DNA of 64,000 nucleotides from assembly GCF_900116065.1 (NCBI RefSeq), contig NZ_FOZV01000009.1, positions 43,896-107,895 of the forward strand, written 5' to 3'. Positions 9,899 through 18,572 of this stretch are shown in pieces. Below the pieces are notes generated by a model that was given only the letters and a program-made list of their open reading frames with translations, made no database searches and had not been told where the DNA came from. Position 1 is the first letter of the stretch, and every line of letters starts with the position of its first letter. The DNA is from Brevundimonas viscosa (GTDB lineage Bacteria; Pseudomonadota; Alphaproteobacteria; Caulobacterales; Caulobacteraceae). Position numbers and translations under genes: made by a program.

Positions 9899-10245
9899 CG
9901 CAGCGATCTCAGCATCAGCTCGTGCCGGTAGGCCGCCACGTCGGCCAGCGCCGCCTCCAGCGCATCCCGCACCCGCTCCAGCAGCGGAGGCGCCTCGGGC
10001 TTGGCCGCCGCCTCGGCCGTCTGGCAGGCCGTCGCCAGCGCCGCCGCCCCGATCCCCGCCGCGGCGCCGCGGAGGGTGTGCACCGCGTCGCGCCAGCCGT
10101 CCTCGCGCACGTCCAGCAGCGGCGACCACAGCCCCGCCTGTTGCACGAACAGGCCCAGCACCTCCTCGGTGATCGCGTCGTCGCCGCCGGTCATCCGCTC
10201 CAGCACGGCGAAGTCGACCGCGCCCGACAGGTCCCGGCGCGCCAT
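9895..10245 (-). CDS. Histidine phosphotransfer (Hpt) domain protein
   Basis: A 116-residue, single-domain helical protein. VHTLRGAAAGIGA around residue 57 contains the phospho-accepting His with the H-x-L-R-G pattern of Hpt domains. Such proteins relay phosphate between a hybrid kinase and a response regulator. No cognate kinase is adjacent. The gene sits between an APC permease (TGATG overlap at its start) and a small membrane protein (overlap at its end), so the three form a coupled operon. Confidence 0.8.
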   Translation of the reverse strand: MARRDLSGAVDFAVLERMTGGDDAITEEVLGLFVQQAGLWSPLLDVREDGWRDAVHTLRGAAAGIGAAALATACQTAEAAAKPEAPPLLERVRDALEAALADVAAYRHELMLRSLR

Positions 10246-11681
10246 CAGGCCTCGGCCTCCTCGCCCTTGGCCAGCCGCGTGTTGCGCCGCGCGAACACCA
10301 GGTAGAGCACCAGACCCGCCGCATTCCAGGTGAGGAAGTTGACCTGGGTCGAGACCGGCAGGCTGACGAACAGATACAGGCAGCCGAGGATGGCTCCCAG
10401 CCCGACCACCGGCCACAGCGGGGCGCGGAACACCCGCTCGCGCTTCGGCTGCTGGATGCGCAGCACGATCAGCGAGGCGCCCACCGCGACGAAGGCCGCC
10501 AGCGTCCCGGCGTTGGCCAGCGCCGCCAGCTCGCCGAGGCTGAACAGGCCGGCGATGATCGCCATCAGGATCGCCGTCACGCCGGTCATCAGCACCGGCG
10601 AGCCGCGCTTCTCGCTGACCCGGGCCAGCTTGCGCGGCAGCATGCCGTCGCGGGCCATGACGAAGAACACCCGGCTCTGCCCGTACATGAAGGCCAGCAG
10701 CACCGTCGGCAGGGCCACGATGGCCGCCCCGGCGATCACCGTCGCCGCCGTATCGCTGCCCAGGGTGCGGGCGATGTGGGCCAGCGGCTCCGGCGAGGCG
10801 GCGAATTCGGTGAACGGCATGGCCCCCACTGCCGCGGCTGCGACCGCCAGGTAGATGATGATGCACACCACCATCGAGCCGACGATGCCGATGGTCAGGT
10901 CGCGGCCCGGGTTCTTGGTCTCCTCGGCCGCCGTCGACACGGCGTCGAAGCCATAGAAGGCGAAGAAGATGATCGCCGCCGCCGCCATCACCCCGACCTC
11001 GACCCCCTCGGCGTCCAGCGACTTGCCGAAGCCGAACGGCATGAAGGGCTGCAGGTTGGCCGGATCGAAGTGCGGGGCGGCGATGGCCACGAAGGCCGCC
11101 AGGGCCAGCACCTTCACCGCCACCAGCACGGCGTTGACGGTGGCGCTCTCGCGGGTGCCCAGCATCAGCATTCCGGCCACCACCCCGACGATGGCCACCG
11201 CGGGCAGGTTGACCAGTCCGGGCGTCTCGCTCCCGAACGGGCCTGTCGTCAGCCAGACGGGAAGGCCGAGGCCGACGCTCTCCAGGAAGCCGCTGAAATA
11301 GCCTGACCAGCCGACCGCCACCGCCGACACCACCAGCGAGTATTCGAGGATCAGGCTCCACCCGATCACCCAAGCCAGCAGCTCGCCCAGGGCCACATAG
11401 CTGTAGGTGTAGGCGCTGCCCGAGGCCGGCATCATCGCCGCCAGCTCGGCGTAGGCCAGGGCGGCGAACACGCACACCAGCCCGGCGATGACGAAGGCCA
11501 GCATCACCGCCGGCCCCGCCTTGGCCGCGCCGACCCCGATGAGGGTGTAGATGCCGGTGCCGACGATGGCCCCGACGCCCAGCGCGATCAGGTGCGGCCA
11601 GCCCAGCGTCTTCTTCAGCGCGGGCCCGTCGTGCGGCGCGTTCATGGCGTCGATCGAGCGCCGGCGGTTCCAGAAGGCCAT
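10245..11681 (-). CDS. APC family amino acid permease
   Basis: A 478-residue protein with about twelve transmembrane helices. GVGAIVGTGIYTLIGVGAAKAGPAV near residue 36 is the helix 1 signature of the APC superfamily, and ASGSAYTYSYVALGELLAW marks helix 3. Length and pattern fit cationic amino acid transporter-like permeases that import amino acids by proton symport. ATG 11681 starts a short cytoplasmic N-terminus. The gene leads the operon that continues into the Hpt gene. Confidence 0.9.
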   Translation of the reverse strand: MAFWNRRRSIDAMNAPHDGPALKKTLGWPHLIALGVGAIVGTGIYTLIGVGAAKAGPAVMLAFVIAGLVCVFAALAYAELAAMMPASGSAYTYSYVALGELLAWVIGWSLILEYSLVVSAVAVGWSGYFSGFLESVGLGLPVWLTTGPFGSETPGLVNLPAVAIVGVVAGMLMLGTRESATVNAVLVAVKVLALAAFVAIAAPHFDPANLQPFMPFGFGKSLDAEGVEVGVMAAAAIIFFAFYGFDAVSTAAEETKNPGRDLTIGIVGSMVVCIIIYLAVAAAAVGAMPFTEFAASPEPLAHIARTLGSDTAATVIAGAAIVALPTVLLAFMYGQSRVFFVMARDGMLPRKLARVSEKRGSPVLMTGVTAILMAIIAGLFSLGELAALANAGTLAAFVAVGASLIVLRIQQPKRERVFRAPLWPVVGLGAILGCLYLFVSLPVSTQVNFLTWNAAGLVLYLVFARRNTRLAKGEEAEA

Positions 11682-11840
11682 GGTCGTCGTCCCCCCGCCG
11701 CCTCCCGCGGCTGATTCCGCGACCCTAGCCGCTCGCGCGCCAAACCGGAACGACCACGGAAAAGCCGCTTGCGTTCCGCCGGCCGAGCCTCTATGTCCCG
11801 CCCCTCGCCGCCTCCGGGCGCGCGAGACGACGACCGGTCC

Positions 11841-11916
<76 letters not shown>

Positions 11917-12069
11917 TCGTCCCTCCCCTCCGCCCACCTTCGCGGCGCCCGATCCGGCCCCGGGCCCGTGCGCGCGCCGGCCGGCGCCATCTCTTAAGCT
12001 TCACGTGCCAGACTGCCGGCCCTCGAGCGCGCCCGCAGCGGCCGCCGGGCGGGAGAGACGGGAGTGGGG

Positions 12070-13536
12070 ATGAGCATGTGGGCGGATCTGTTCCGGCGCT
12101 GGCGGCGCTCCGAGGCCGGCAACGTGGCCATGATCTTCGCCCTCGCCCTGCCGGTGCTGATCGTCGCCGGCGGCGCCGCGCTGGACCTGCAGCGCGCCTC
12201 GGTGGCCCGTTCGGCGGCCCAGGACGCCGCCGACGCCGCCGTGCTCGCCGCCGCGGCCTCACGCACCCAGGACCTCGGGGCCATGACCGGGGTGGTGCGC
12301 AACTACCTCGTCGAGAACCTCGACGACCGCTACCTCGACGGCCAGCCGGTCAGCACGGTCGACCGGCCCCGCGAGGCCCACGTGCGGGTGCGGCTGGAGG
12401 GCGCGGCGCCGACCATGTTCCTCGGCCTCATCGGCATCGCCGAGATGCCGGTGGTGGTCTCGGCCACCGCCACGCGCGGCGCCGCCGAGGAGATCGAACT
12501 GGCCCTGGTGCTCGACAACACCTGGTCGATGTCCGACCGCGACGCCAGCGGCACGCGCAAGATCGACGCCCTGAAGTCGGCCGCCCGCCTGCTCGTCAAC
12601 GAGCTGATGCAGGACGGCGGCGGCAAGGTGCGCGTCGCGGTGGTGCCCTACGCCGACTACGTCAACGTCGGGACGTCCAACCGCAGCCAGCCCTGGGTGT
12701 CGGTGCCCGCCGACTACAGCACCACCTCGGCGCGCACCTGCCAGACCATCACCAGCGAGCGGCGCTGCACCCGCGGCGCCCCGCGCACCTGCACCCGCTA
12801 CGTCGACGGCGTGCGCGAAAGCTACGACTGCACCCCCTCCACCTGCACCAACCACCCGGTCACCCCCTACGAAAGGTGCACCGGCGGCGGGACCACCCGC
12901 TACCGCTGGTACGGCTGCGTCGCCTCGCGCACCGAGGGGATCATGCGCCTCAACGACAGCCAGCCGCAGAAACCCTACCCCGGCCTGCTGTCGACCAGCC
13001 AGAACTGCCTGACCCCGATCACCCCCCTGACCGACCGCCGCAATACGGTGCTCTCGGCCATCGACGCCCTGATCGTCAACGTCGGCGGCTACCGGCCGCT
13101 GACCTACATCCCGTCCGGCCTGATCTGGGGGGTCAACACCCTGTCGCCCACCGCCCCGTTCACCGACGGCGACCCTTATGACGCCGCCAACCGCAAGCCG
13201 CGCAAGATCCTCGTGCTGATGACCGACGGCGAGAACACCCTGCGCTTCGATCCCTCCAGCGGCCGCCATGTGACCCCGAGCACCAACGGGAACAGCGGCG
13301 CACAGCAGCTGCGCGCCACCAACGACGACACCGCCGCCATCTGCGACTACGCCCGCGCGAAGGACATGGAGGTGTTCACCGTCGCCCTCGCCGTGGGCTC
13401 GACCACGGCGCGCAACCTCCTCGAGGACTGCGCCACCGACGCCGACCACTATTTCGACGCCCGCGACACCGCGGCCCTGCGCGACTCCTTCGCCGCCATC
13501 GCCGCCTCGATCAACCGCGTGCGGCTGGTGGAGTAG
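12070..13536 (+). CDS. TadG-like pilus-assembly protein with von Willebrand A domain
   Basis: A 488-residue protein. Residues about 10-55 form the TadE/TadG N-terminal anchor: a basic stretch, GNVAMIFALALPVLIVAGG, then an Asp and an alanine-rich helix. From about residue 145 there is a von Willebrand A domain with LVLDNTWSMSD (MIDAS-like) and later ILVLMTDGENT. A Cys-rich insert of about 70 residues (about 220-300) with repeated C-T-x pairs suggests disulfides outside the cytoplasm. Such proteins act in Flp/Tad pilus assembly or related surface adhesion. No other tad genes are nearby. ATG 12070 follows GGGAG with good spacing. Confidence 0.82.
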   Translation: MSMWADLFRRWRRSEAGNVAMIFALALPVLIVAGGAALDLQRASVARSAAQDAADAAVLAAAASRTQDLGAMTGVVRNYLVENLDDRYLDGQPVSTVDRPREAHVRVRLEGAAPTMFLGLIGIAEMPVVVSATATRGAAEEIELALVLDNTWSMSDRDASGTRKIDALKSAARLLVNELMQDGGGKVRVAVVPYADYVNVGTSNRSQPWVSVPADYSTTSARTCQTITSERRCTRGAPRTCTRYVDGVRESYDCTPSTCTNHPVTPYERCTGGGTTRYRWYGCVASRTEGIMRLNDSQPQKPYPGLLSTSQNCLTPITPLTDRRNTVLSAIDALIVNVGGYRPLTYIPSGLIWGVNTLSPTAPFTDGDPYDAANRKPRKILVLMTDGENTLRFDPSSGRHVTPSTNGNSGAQQLRATNDDTAAICDYARAKDMEVFTVALAVGSTTARNLLEDCATDADHYFDARDTAALRDSFAAIAASINRVRLVE

Positions 13537-13622
13537 GCCGCGCGTCGGACGGCCGCCCTGCTGCGGGATGGACCGCGGCGACGGAACCGGCGGCCGGCGG
13601 TCGCGTTCGCTGCTGTTGCGGA

Positions 13623-13659
13623 GCGCCCCGGGGCGGGTTGCGGGGCGCCCCGGGGCGGG
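13623..13659. repeat. Two identical 15-bp GC palindromic repeats
   Basis: The 15-mer GCGCCCCGGGGCGGG occurs at 13623-13637 and again at 13645-13659, a 22-bp period (about two helical turns). Each copy contains the palindrome CGCCCCGGGGCG. They lie just before the Shine-Dalgarno sequence of a short leader frame and upstream of the hybrid kinase, so they could be an operator or an RNA structure. Confidence 0.55.
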
Positions 13660-13665
13660 CGGAGG

Positions 13666-13737
13666 ATGAGTTTGACGACAGGATGCAACCCCGCCAGCCG
13701 ACGACCGTCGGTGCGCGTCAGGTCAGGCGCGCGTTGA
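13666..13737 (+). CDS. Possible 23-residue leader peptide before the hybrid kinase
   Basis: GGCGGAGG is followed closely by ATG 13666, which opens a 23-codon frame ending in TGA at 13735-13737, two bases before the likely kinase start ATG 13740. The product is arginine-rich in its second half (SRRSVRVRSGAR). The strong ribosome site and the stop/start proximity suggest translational coupling, but a short frame in high-GC DNA can arise by chance. Confidence 0.3.
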   Translation: MSLTTGCNPASRRPSVRVRSGAR

Positions 13738-13739
13738 CG

Positions 13740-15671
13740 ATGGGCGGACAGCGCTCCATCAGCCCGGACTCCCGCCGGTACCAGCTACTCGTGGAGGCGA
13801 TCGAGGACTACGCCATCTACATGCTCGACGCCGCCGGGCATGTGGTCAGCTGGAACCCCGGCGCCCAGCGCTTCAAGGGGTATGCGGCGGACGAGATTCT
13901 CGGAGCCCACTTCTCCCGCTTCTACACGCCCGAGGATCTCGCGACCGACCTTCCCGCTCGGGCGCTGAAGCAGGCGGCGGAGCAGGGCCGCTTCGAGCAG
14001 GAAGGCTGGCGGGTCCGCAAATCCGGCGAGCGCTTCTGGGCCCACGTGGTGATCGATCCGATCAGAAGCCCGTCCGGCGAGATCATCGGCTTCGCGAAGA
14101 TCACCCGGGACCTCTCCGAGCGGAGGGCGGCCCAGGAAGCGCTGCGGCAGAGCGAGCAACAGTTCCGGCTTCTCGTCCAGAGCGTGACGGACTACGCGAT
14201 CTACATGCTCAGCCCCGAAGGGGAGGTGACGAACTGGAACTCGGGTGCGGAGCGCATCAAGGGGTACCGCCCCGACGAGGTGATCGGGCGACATTTCTCG
14301 CTGTTCTACACCCCCGAGGACCAGGCGGCCGGGCTCCCCGATCTCATCCTTCGCACCGCCGCCGCGCGGGGCCGGGTCGAGCGGGAGGGGTGGCGCGTCC
14401 GCCGGGACGGGACGCGCTTCTGGGCCCACGTCGTCATACATGCCGTTCGCGGCGAGGGGGGCGAGCTGATCGGCTTCGCCAAGATCACGCGGGACGTCAC
14501 CGAACGGATGAAGGCCGAGGAGGCGCTGGCGGCCACCCGGGAAGCCTTGTTCCAGTCGCAGAAGCTGGAGGCGATCGGCCAGCTTACCGGAGGCGTCGCC
14601 CACGACTTCAACAATCTTCTGACCGCCGTGCTCGGCAGCCTCGAACTGGTCCGCAAGCGGCTCGCCTGGGACCCGAGGGTTTCGCCCCTGCTGGACAACG
14701 CCGTCCAGGGAGCCCAGCGCGGCGCCGCCCTGACCCAGCGCATGCTGGCCTTCGCGCGGAAACAGGACCTTCAGCTTCAGCCGGTCGAACTCGGCGGGCT
14801 GGTCCGCGGCATGCTCGATTTCCTGCGCCGGACCATCGGCGGCCATATCGAGATCAACAACCACCTCGCGGCGTCCCTGCCCCGGGTGCAGACCGATCCG
14901 ACGCAGCTTGAAAGCGCGCTGCTGAACCTCATGGTCAACGCCCGCGACGCCATGCCGGAGGGTGGCAGGGTCGACCTCTCCGCCGAGGTCTGCGAGGTCG
15001 GCGAGGACCGGCCGGGCCTGGAGCCCGGAAGTTACGTCCGCCTGCAGGTGCGCGACAACGGCCAGGGCATGGACGAAGCCACCTTGGCGAGGGCGGCCGA
15101 ACCGTTCTTCACCACCAAGGGCGTGGGCCGCGGCACAGGCCTCGGCCTGCCGATGGTGCACGGCCTGATGGCCCAATCCGGCGGCGAGATGACGATCTCC
15201 AGCAAGCCGGGCGAAGGCGCCACCGTCGAGCTCTGGTTCCCGCTGGCGCCGGATCATCAGACGCCCGCCTCATCCCGACCGGAGACCAAAGGCCCCGCCC
15301 GCCCTGCCGGCCGTCGCAGCGTGCTTGTCGTCGACGACGACGATCTGGTCCTGGTCAACACCACCGCCCTTCTGGAGGATCTGGGCTACGAGGTGGCGGT
15401 GGCCAACTCCGGGCCTGAAGCTCTCGCCCTCGTGGCGCGTCGTCCGGAACTGGACGTGGTCCTGACCGACTTCGTCATGCCGAAGATGAACGGAGCCGTG
15501 CTGCGCGACGAAATCCGCAAGCTGCGCGCCGATCTCCCGGTCGTCATCACCTCCGGCTTCCCCGACCTCGAGACCCAGGGCGACGCCGCCCGGGGCTGCC
15601 TCCCGAAGCCCTTCACCCAGGACCAACTCCTCGCCCGGCTGGAACAGGAGCTGTCGTCGGCGACCGGCTGA
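13740..15671 (+). CDS. Hybrid sensor histidine kinase: PAS-PAS-HisKA-HATPase-REC
   Basis: A 643-residue soluble kinase without membrane helices. Two very similar PAS domains (about residues 12-125 and 138-250) both contain DYAIYML, EVIG/EILG-type and FYTPED motifs and look like an internal duplication. The dimerisation domain has GGVAHDFNNLL with the phospho-His near 285. The ATPase has NLMVNARDAM, VRDNGQGM and GTGLGLPMVHG. A C-terminal receiver (about 520-640) has VVDDDD and the acceptor Asp in LTDFVMP. Signals are probably sensed in the cytoplasm. ATG 13740 is preferred; ATG 13683 in the same frame is an alternative. Confidence 0.9.
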   Translation: MGGQRSISPDSRRYQLLVEAIEDYAIYMLDAAGHVVSWNPGAQRFKGYAADEILGAHFSRFYTPEDLATDLPARALKQAAEQGRFEQEGWRVRKSGERFWAHVVIDPIRSPSGEIIGFAKITRDLSERRAAQEALRQSEQQFRLLVQSVTDYAIYMLSPEGEVTNWNSGAERIKGYRPDEVIGRHFSLFYTPEDQAAGLPDLILRTAAARGRVEREGWRVRRDGTRFWAHVVIHAVRGEGGELIGFAKITRDVTERMKAEEALAATREALFQSQKLEAIGQLTGGVAHDFNNLLTAVLGSLELVRKRLAWDPRVSPLLDNAVQGAQRGAALTQRMLAFARKQDLQLQPVELGGLVRGMLDFLRRTIGGHIEINNHLAASLPRVQTDPTQLESALLNLMVNARDAMPEGGRVDLSAEVCEVGEDRPGLEPGSYVRLQVRDNGQGMDEATLARAAEPFFTTKGVGRGTGLGLPMVHGLMAQSGGEMTISSKPGEGATVELWFPLAPDHQTPASSRPETKGPARPAGRRSVLVVDDDDLVLVNTTALLEDLGYEVAVANSGPEALALVARRPELDVVLTDFVMPKMNGAVLRDEIRKLRADLPVVITSGFPDLETQGDAARGCLPKPFTQDQLLARLEQELSSATG

Positions 15672-15766
15672 CGGGCCCGACTGCGAACCCCATCAGGGTC
15701 GATCCTTTCGGCGCTGCGGGCATGCCTCCCGCTCGAACGTCCCCGCCGGTCCGGGCTGACGAGCCC

Positions 15767-15796
15767 TTGACTCTCGTTTCGATATTTAGCTAAACA
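15767..15796 (+). promoter_or_regulatory. Promoter and operator of the ArsR/SdpI-like operon
   Basis: TTGACT at 15767-15772 is a good -35 box. The perfect palindrome TTTAGCTAAA at 15785-15794 lies where the -10 box should be, directly before the ArsR-family gene at 15803. Autoregulation by that repressor is inferred. Confidence 0.55.
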
Positions 15797-15802
15797 TCGT
15801 CC

Positions 15803-16117
15803 ATGAGCTCCGTCTTCAAGGCCCTGTCCGATCCCACCCGTCGCCGCGTGCTGCAGTTGCTGCGCGCGGGGCCGATGAGCGCGGGCGAGATCGCGGCGCG
15901 GTTCGAGGTGTCGAAGCCGACCATGTCGGCCCACTTCGCGGTGCTCAGGGAGGCCGACCTCGTCCATGCCGAGAAGGCCGGCAAGAGCGTGATCTACCAT
16001 CTGAAGCTGTCGGTGCTTGAAGAGGCGCTGCTGGGCTTCGTCCATTCGTTCGGGGCGGGGGCCGAGGGGTCCCGGGCCGTTCCCGACGACATCCCCGACA
16101 AGGAGCCGGCGACATGA
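15803..16117 (+). CDS. ArsR family transcriptional repressor (SdpR-like)
   Basis: A 104-residue winged-helix protein. FKALSDPTRRRVLQLLRAGPMS begins the domain and VSKPTMSAHFAVLREADLV is the recognition helix region. There are no cysteines, so it is neither a thiol-based sulfide sensor of the BigR type nor a classical ArsR metal sensor. It most resembles the SdpR/YczG branch, which partners with SdpI-like membrane proteins. The stop overlaps the next gene (ATGA). It probably binds the palindrome at 15785-15794. Confidence 0.88.
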   Translation: MSSVFKALSDPTRRRVLQLLRAGPMSAGEIAARFEVSKPTMSAHFAVLREADLVHAEKAGKSVIYHLKLSVLEEALLGFVHSFGAGAEGSRAVPDDIPDKEPAT

Positions 16118-16494
16118 GCGAACTGAAATCGGAACTGGTCCCCAACCTCGTGATCGCCGGCGGCCTGGTCGCCGCGGCCCTGGCGGCGACGGCGGCGCGG
16201 CAGGCCGGCTGGATCGACGGCGATACGGCGACGCGCATCGTCATGGCCGGCACCGGGCTGATGCTGGCCTGGGTCGGCAACCGCATGCCCAAGCGCTTCG
16301 TCCCGGCGGCGCAGGCGCGGCGGGTCAACCGCGTCGGCGGCTGGTCGATGGCCCTCAGCGGCCTGGTCTACGGCGGCCTTTGGGCCTTCGCCCCCTTCGA
16401 CGTCGCCCTGTGGGCCGGCTGCGCAGCGGTGGCCGCAGGCATGGCGGTGACCGTCGGCTACTGCCTGGCCGGGGCGCGGCGCTCGGCGGCCTGA
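16114..16494 (+). CDS. Small membrane protein, SdpI-like
   Basis: A 126-residue protein with about four helices, coupled by ATGA to the ArsR-type gene. VGNRMPKRFVPA after the second helix resembles the GN-x-(M/L)-P-(K/R) element of SdpI-family immunity or signalling proteins. In Bacillus, SdpR and SdpI form such a pair. Whether this protein gives immunity or has another job cannot be read from sequence. Assignment to SdpI is tentative. Confidence 0.55.
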   Translation: MSELKSELVPNLVIAGGLVAAALAATAARQAGWIDGDTATRIVMAGTGLMLAWVGNRMPKRFVPAAQARRVNRVGGWSMALSGLVYGGLWAFAPFDVALWAGCAAVAAGMAVTVGYCLAGARRSAA

Positions 16495-16497
16495 CGC

Positions 16498-17373
16498 CTA
16501 CGCGCCGCCCGCCGCCTTCACCGGGATCTTCAGGTAGCGCACGCCGTTGGCCTCGGCCGGCGGGAAGCGGCCGGCGCGCATGTTCACCTGGATCGAGGGC
16601 AGCAGCAGCTTCGGCGCCGCCAGCCCGGCGTCGCGGGCGGTGCGCATGGCCACGAAGTCGTCCTCGCTGACCCCGTCGCGGACGTGCACGCTGTCCCGCC
16701 GCTGGGCGGCCACCGTGGTCTCCCAGGCGTAGTCGTCGCGACCGGGGGCCTTGTAGTCGTGGCACATGAACAGCCGCGTCTCCGCCGGCAGGTCCAGCAG
16801 GCGGCGGATCGAGCGGTACAGCTGGCGGGCGTCGCCGCCGGGGAAGTCGGCCCGGGCCGTGCCGTAGTCGGGCATGAACAGGGTGTCGCCCACGAACACC
16901 GCGTCGCCGATGCGGTAGCTGACGTCGGCCGGGGTGTGGCCGGGGGTGTGCAGCACCTCCACCTCCAGCTCGCCCAGGGCGAAGCGGTCGCCGTCGGCGA
17001 ACAGCCGGTCGAAGTCGCCGCCGTCGGCGACCAGGTCGTCGGCCCCGAACACCGGCCGGAAGATGCGCTGCACGTCGCGGATGTGCTCGCCGATGCCGAT
17101 GGCCGCGCCGGTGCGCGCCTTGAAGAAGGGCGCCCCGCTCAGGTGGTCGGCGTGCACGTGGGTCTCCAGCGCCCACACGATGTTCAGCCCCAGGCGCTCC
17201 GCCTCGGCGAGGATGGCGGCGGCCGAGCGGGTGTCGAAGGCGCCGGTGGCCGGATCGTAGTCCAGCACCGGGTCGATCACCGCCGCCTGCCGGGCGGCCG
17301 GGTCGGCGACGAGGTAGCTGACGGTGTGGGTCGGTTCGTCGAAGAAGGCGTGGATCTCGGGTCGGGCGGTCAT
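16498..17373 (-). CDS. Metallo-beta-lactamase fold hydrolase, probable persulfide dioxygenase (Blh/ETHE1-like)
   Basis: A 291-residue protein with the metal-binding motif THVHADHLSG near residue 65, HTPGHTPADVSY near 145, FVGDTLF near 164 and MCHDYKAPGRD near 210. This fits the Blh/persulfide dioxygenase subgroup, which oxidises glutathione persulfide during sulfide detoxification. It is divergent from a rhodanese and a TauE/SafE gene across a shared operator, as in BigR-regulated operons. Start ATG 17373 follows an AGGGAGCCCCCG-type site. Iron-dependent dioxygenase activity is inferred from family and context. Confidence 0.85.
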   Translation of the reverse strand: MTARPEIHAFFDEPTHTVSYLVADPAARQAAVIDPVLDYDPATGAFDTRSAAAILAEAERLGLNIVWALETHVHADHLSGAPFFKARTGAAIGIGEHIRDVQRIFRPVFGADDLVADGGDFDRLFADGDRFALGELEVEVLHTPGHTPADVSYRIGDAVFVGDTLFMPDYGTARADFPGGDARQLYRSIRRLLDLPAETRLFMCHDYKAPGRDDYAWETTVAAQRRDSVHVRDGVSEDDFVAMRTARDAGLAAPKLLLPSIQVNMRAGRFPPAEANGVRYLKIPVKAAGGA

Positions 17374-17410
17374 CGGGGGCTCCCTGAAGGGGTTCGCTGT
17401 TGACGGATAT

Positions 17411-17426
17411 ATTAGCACTTCCTAAT
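17411..17426. promoter_or_regulatory. Palindromic operator between persulfide genes (BigR/SqrR-like)
   Basis: ATTAG (17411-17415) and CTAAT (17422-17426) form an inverted repeat with a six-base spacer in an otherwise AT-rich patch. It lies between the divergent metallo-beta-lactamase and rhodanese genes. The layout matches persulfide-responsive ArsR-type operators. The matching regulator is not in the window; the nearby ArsR protein lacks the needed cysteines. Confidence 0.6.
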
Positions 17427-17466
17427 TTACAGCAAGTCCCTCCACCCTCCCCTACCGGAGAACCTC

Positions 17467-17781
17467 ATGACCGCCCGACCCATCACCCCCAAGGACGCCG
17501 CCCGCCTCGTCGAACAGGGCGCCGTGCTCGTCGACATCCGCGAGCCCGAGGAATGCGCCCTCGTCATCGCCGGCGCCCGCTCCGCCCCCCTGTCCACGGG
17601 CGCCCGCGGCGTCGAGGCCGAGCCCGGCCGGCCGGTGATCTTTCACTGCCGCAGCGGGGCCCGCACCCGCATGAACGCCGGAACCCTCGTCGGAGCCGTG
17701 GCCAGCGACGACATCTACCTGCTCGAGGGCGGCATCGACGGCTGGCGCGCCGCCGGCCTGCCGGTCCAGCCGGGCCGCTGA
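17467..17781 (+). CDS. Single-domain rhodanese sulfurtransferase
   Basis: A 104-residue rhodanese. VLVDIREPEEC is the conserved N-terminal strand and FHCRSGARTRMN near residue 60 carries the active-site Cys loop, followed by LEGGIDGWRAAGLP. It should transfer sulfane sulfur, here probably working with the divergent persulfide dioxygenase. The next gene, a TauE/SafE exporter, follows after 11 bp in the same direction. Confidence 0.9.
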   Translation: MTARPITPKDAARLVEQGAVLVDIREPEECALVIAGARSAPLSTGARGVEAEPGRPVIFHCRSGARTRMNAGTLVGAVASDDIYLLEGGIDGWRAAGLPVQPGR

Positions 17782-17792
17782 CGGAGGCCGGC

Positions 17793-18572
17793 ATGGACCT
17801 GCTCCCTTCCATCCTCGCCGTGGGCTCCGGCTCGCTGGTCGGCTTCTCGCTCGGCCTCGTCGGCGGGGGTGGATCGGTGCTGGCCGTGCCGCTTCTCGTC
17901 TACCTGGTCGGCATCACCAACCCCCACGTGGCCATCGGCACCAGCGCCGTGGCGGTGGCCGCCAACGCCCTGCTCAACCTCATGAACCATGCCCGCGCCG
18001 GGGCGGTGAAGTGGCGCTGCGCCGCCGTCTTCACCGTCGCCGGCGTGCTCGGCGCCCTCGTCGGCGCCTGGTTCGGCCGCCAGGTCGACGGCGAGAAACT
18101 GCTGGCCCTGTTCGCGTTGCTGATGATGGTCGTCGCCGGCCTGATGCTGCGCGGCCGCAAGGGCGAGGGCCTCGCCGGGGTCCGCCTCGGCCGCGACAAC
18201 CTGCCGAAGCTGGTCGGCTTCGGCCTCGGCACGGGTTTGCTGTCGGGCTTCTTCGGGATCGGCGGCGGCTTCCTGATCGTGCCCGGCCTGATCGCCGCCA
18301 CCGGCATGCCGATCCTCAACGCCATGGCCTCGTCGCTGCTGGCGGTCACCGGCTTCGGCGTCACCACCGCCTCCAGCTACGCCGCGGCCGGACTGGTGAA
18401 CTGGCCCGTCGCCGGCCTGTTCGTGGCCGGCGGCATGGGTGGCGGCCTGCTCGGGGCCCGCGCCGCCCGCAGCCTCGGCCGTCGCCGCGGCGCCCTCAAC
18501 CTGCTGTTCGCCGGCCTGATCTTCGTCGTGGCGATCTACATGCTGGTCCGCACCGCCGGCGCCTTCCTCTAG
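17793..18572 (+). CDS. TauE/SafE family sulfite/organosulfur exporter
   Basis: A 259-residue protein with about eight helices and the two family repeats: GLVGGGGSVLAVPLLVYLVG near residue 21 and GFFGIGGGFLIVPGL near 150. TauE/SafE proteins export sulfite or sulfoacetate. In this operon it would remove the sulfite formed by persulfide oxidation. Its stop overlaps the end of the convergent MHS transporter by four bases. Confidence 0.88.
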   Translation: MDLLPSILAVGSGSLVGFSLGLVGGGGSVLAVPLLVYLVGITNPHVAIGTSAVAVAANALLNLMNHARAGAVKWRCAAVFTVAGVLGALVGAWFGRQVDGEKLLALFALLMMVVAGLMLRGRKGEGLAGVRLGRDNLPKLVGFGLGTGLLSGFFGIGGGFLIVPGLIAATGMPILNAMASSLLAVTGFGVTTASSYAAAGLVNWPVAGLFVAGGMGGGLLGARAARSLGRRRGALNLLFAGLIFVVAIYMLVRTAGAFL

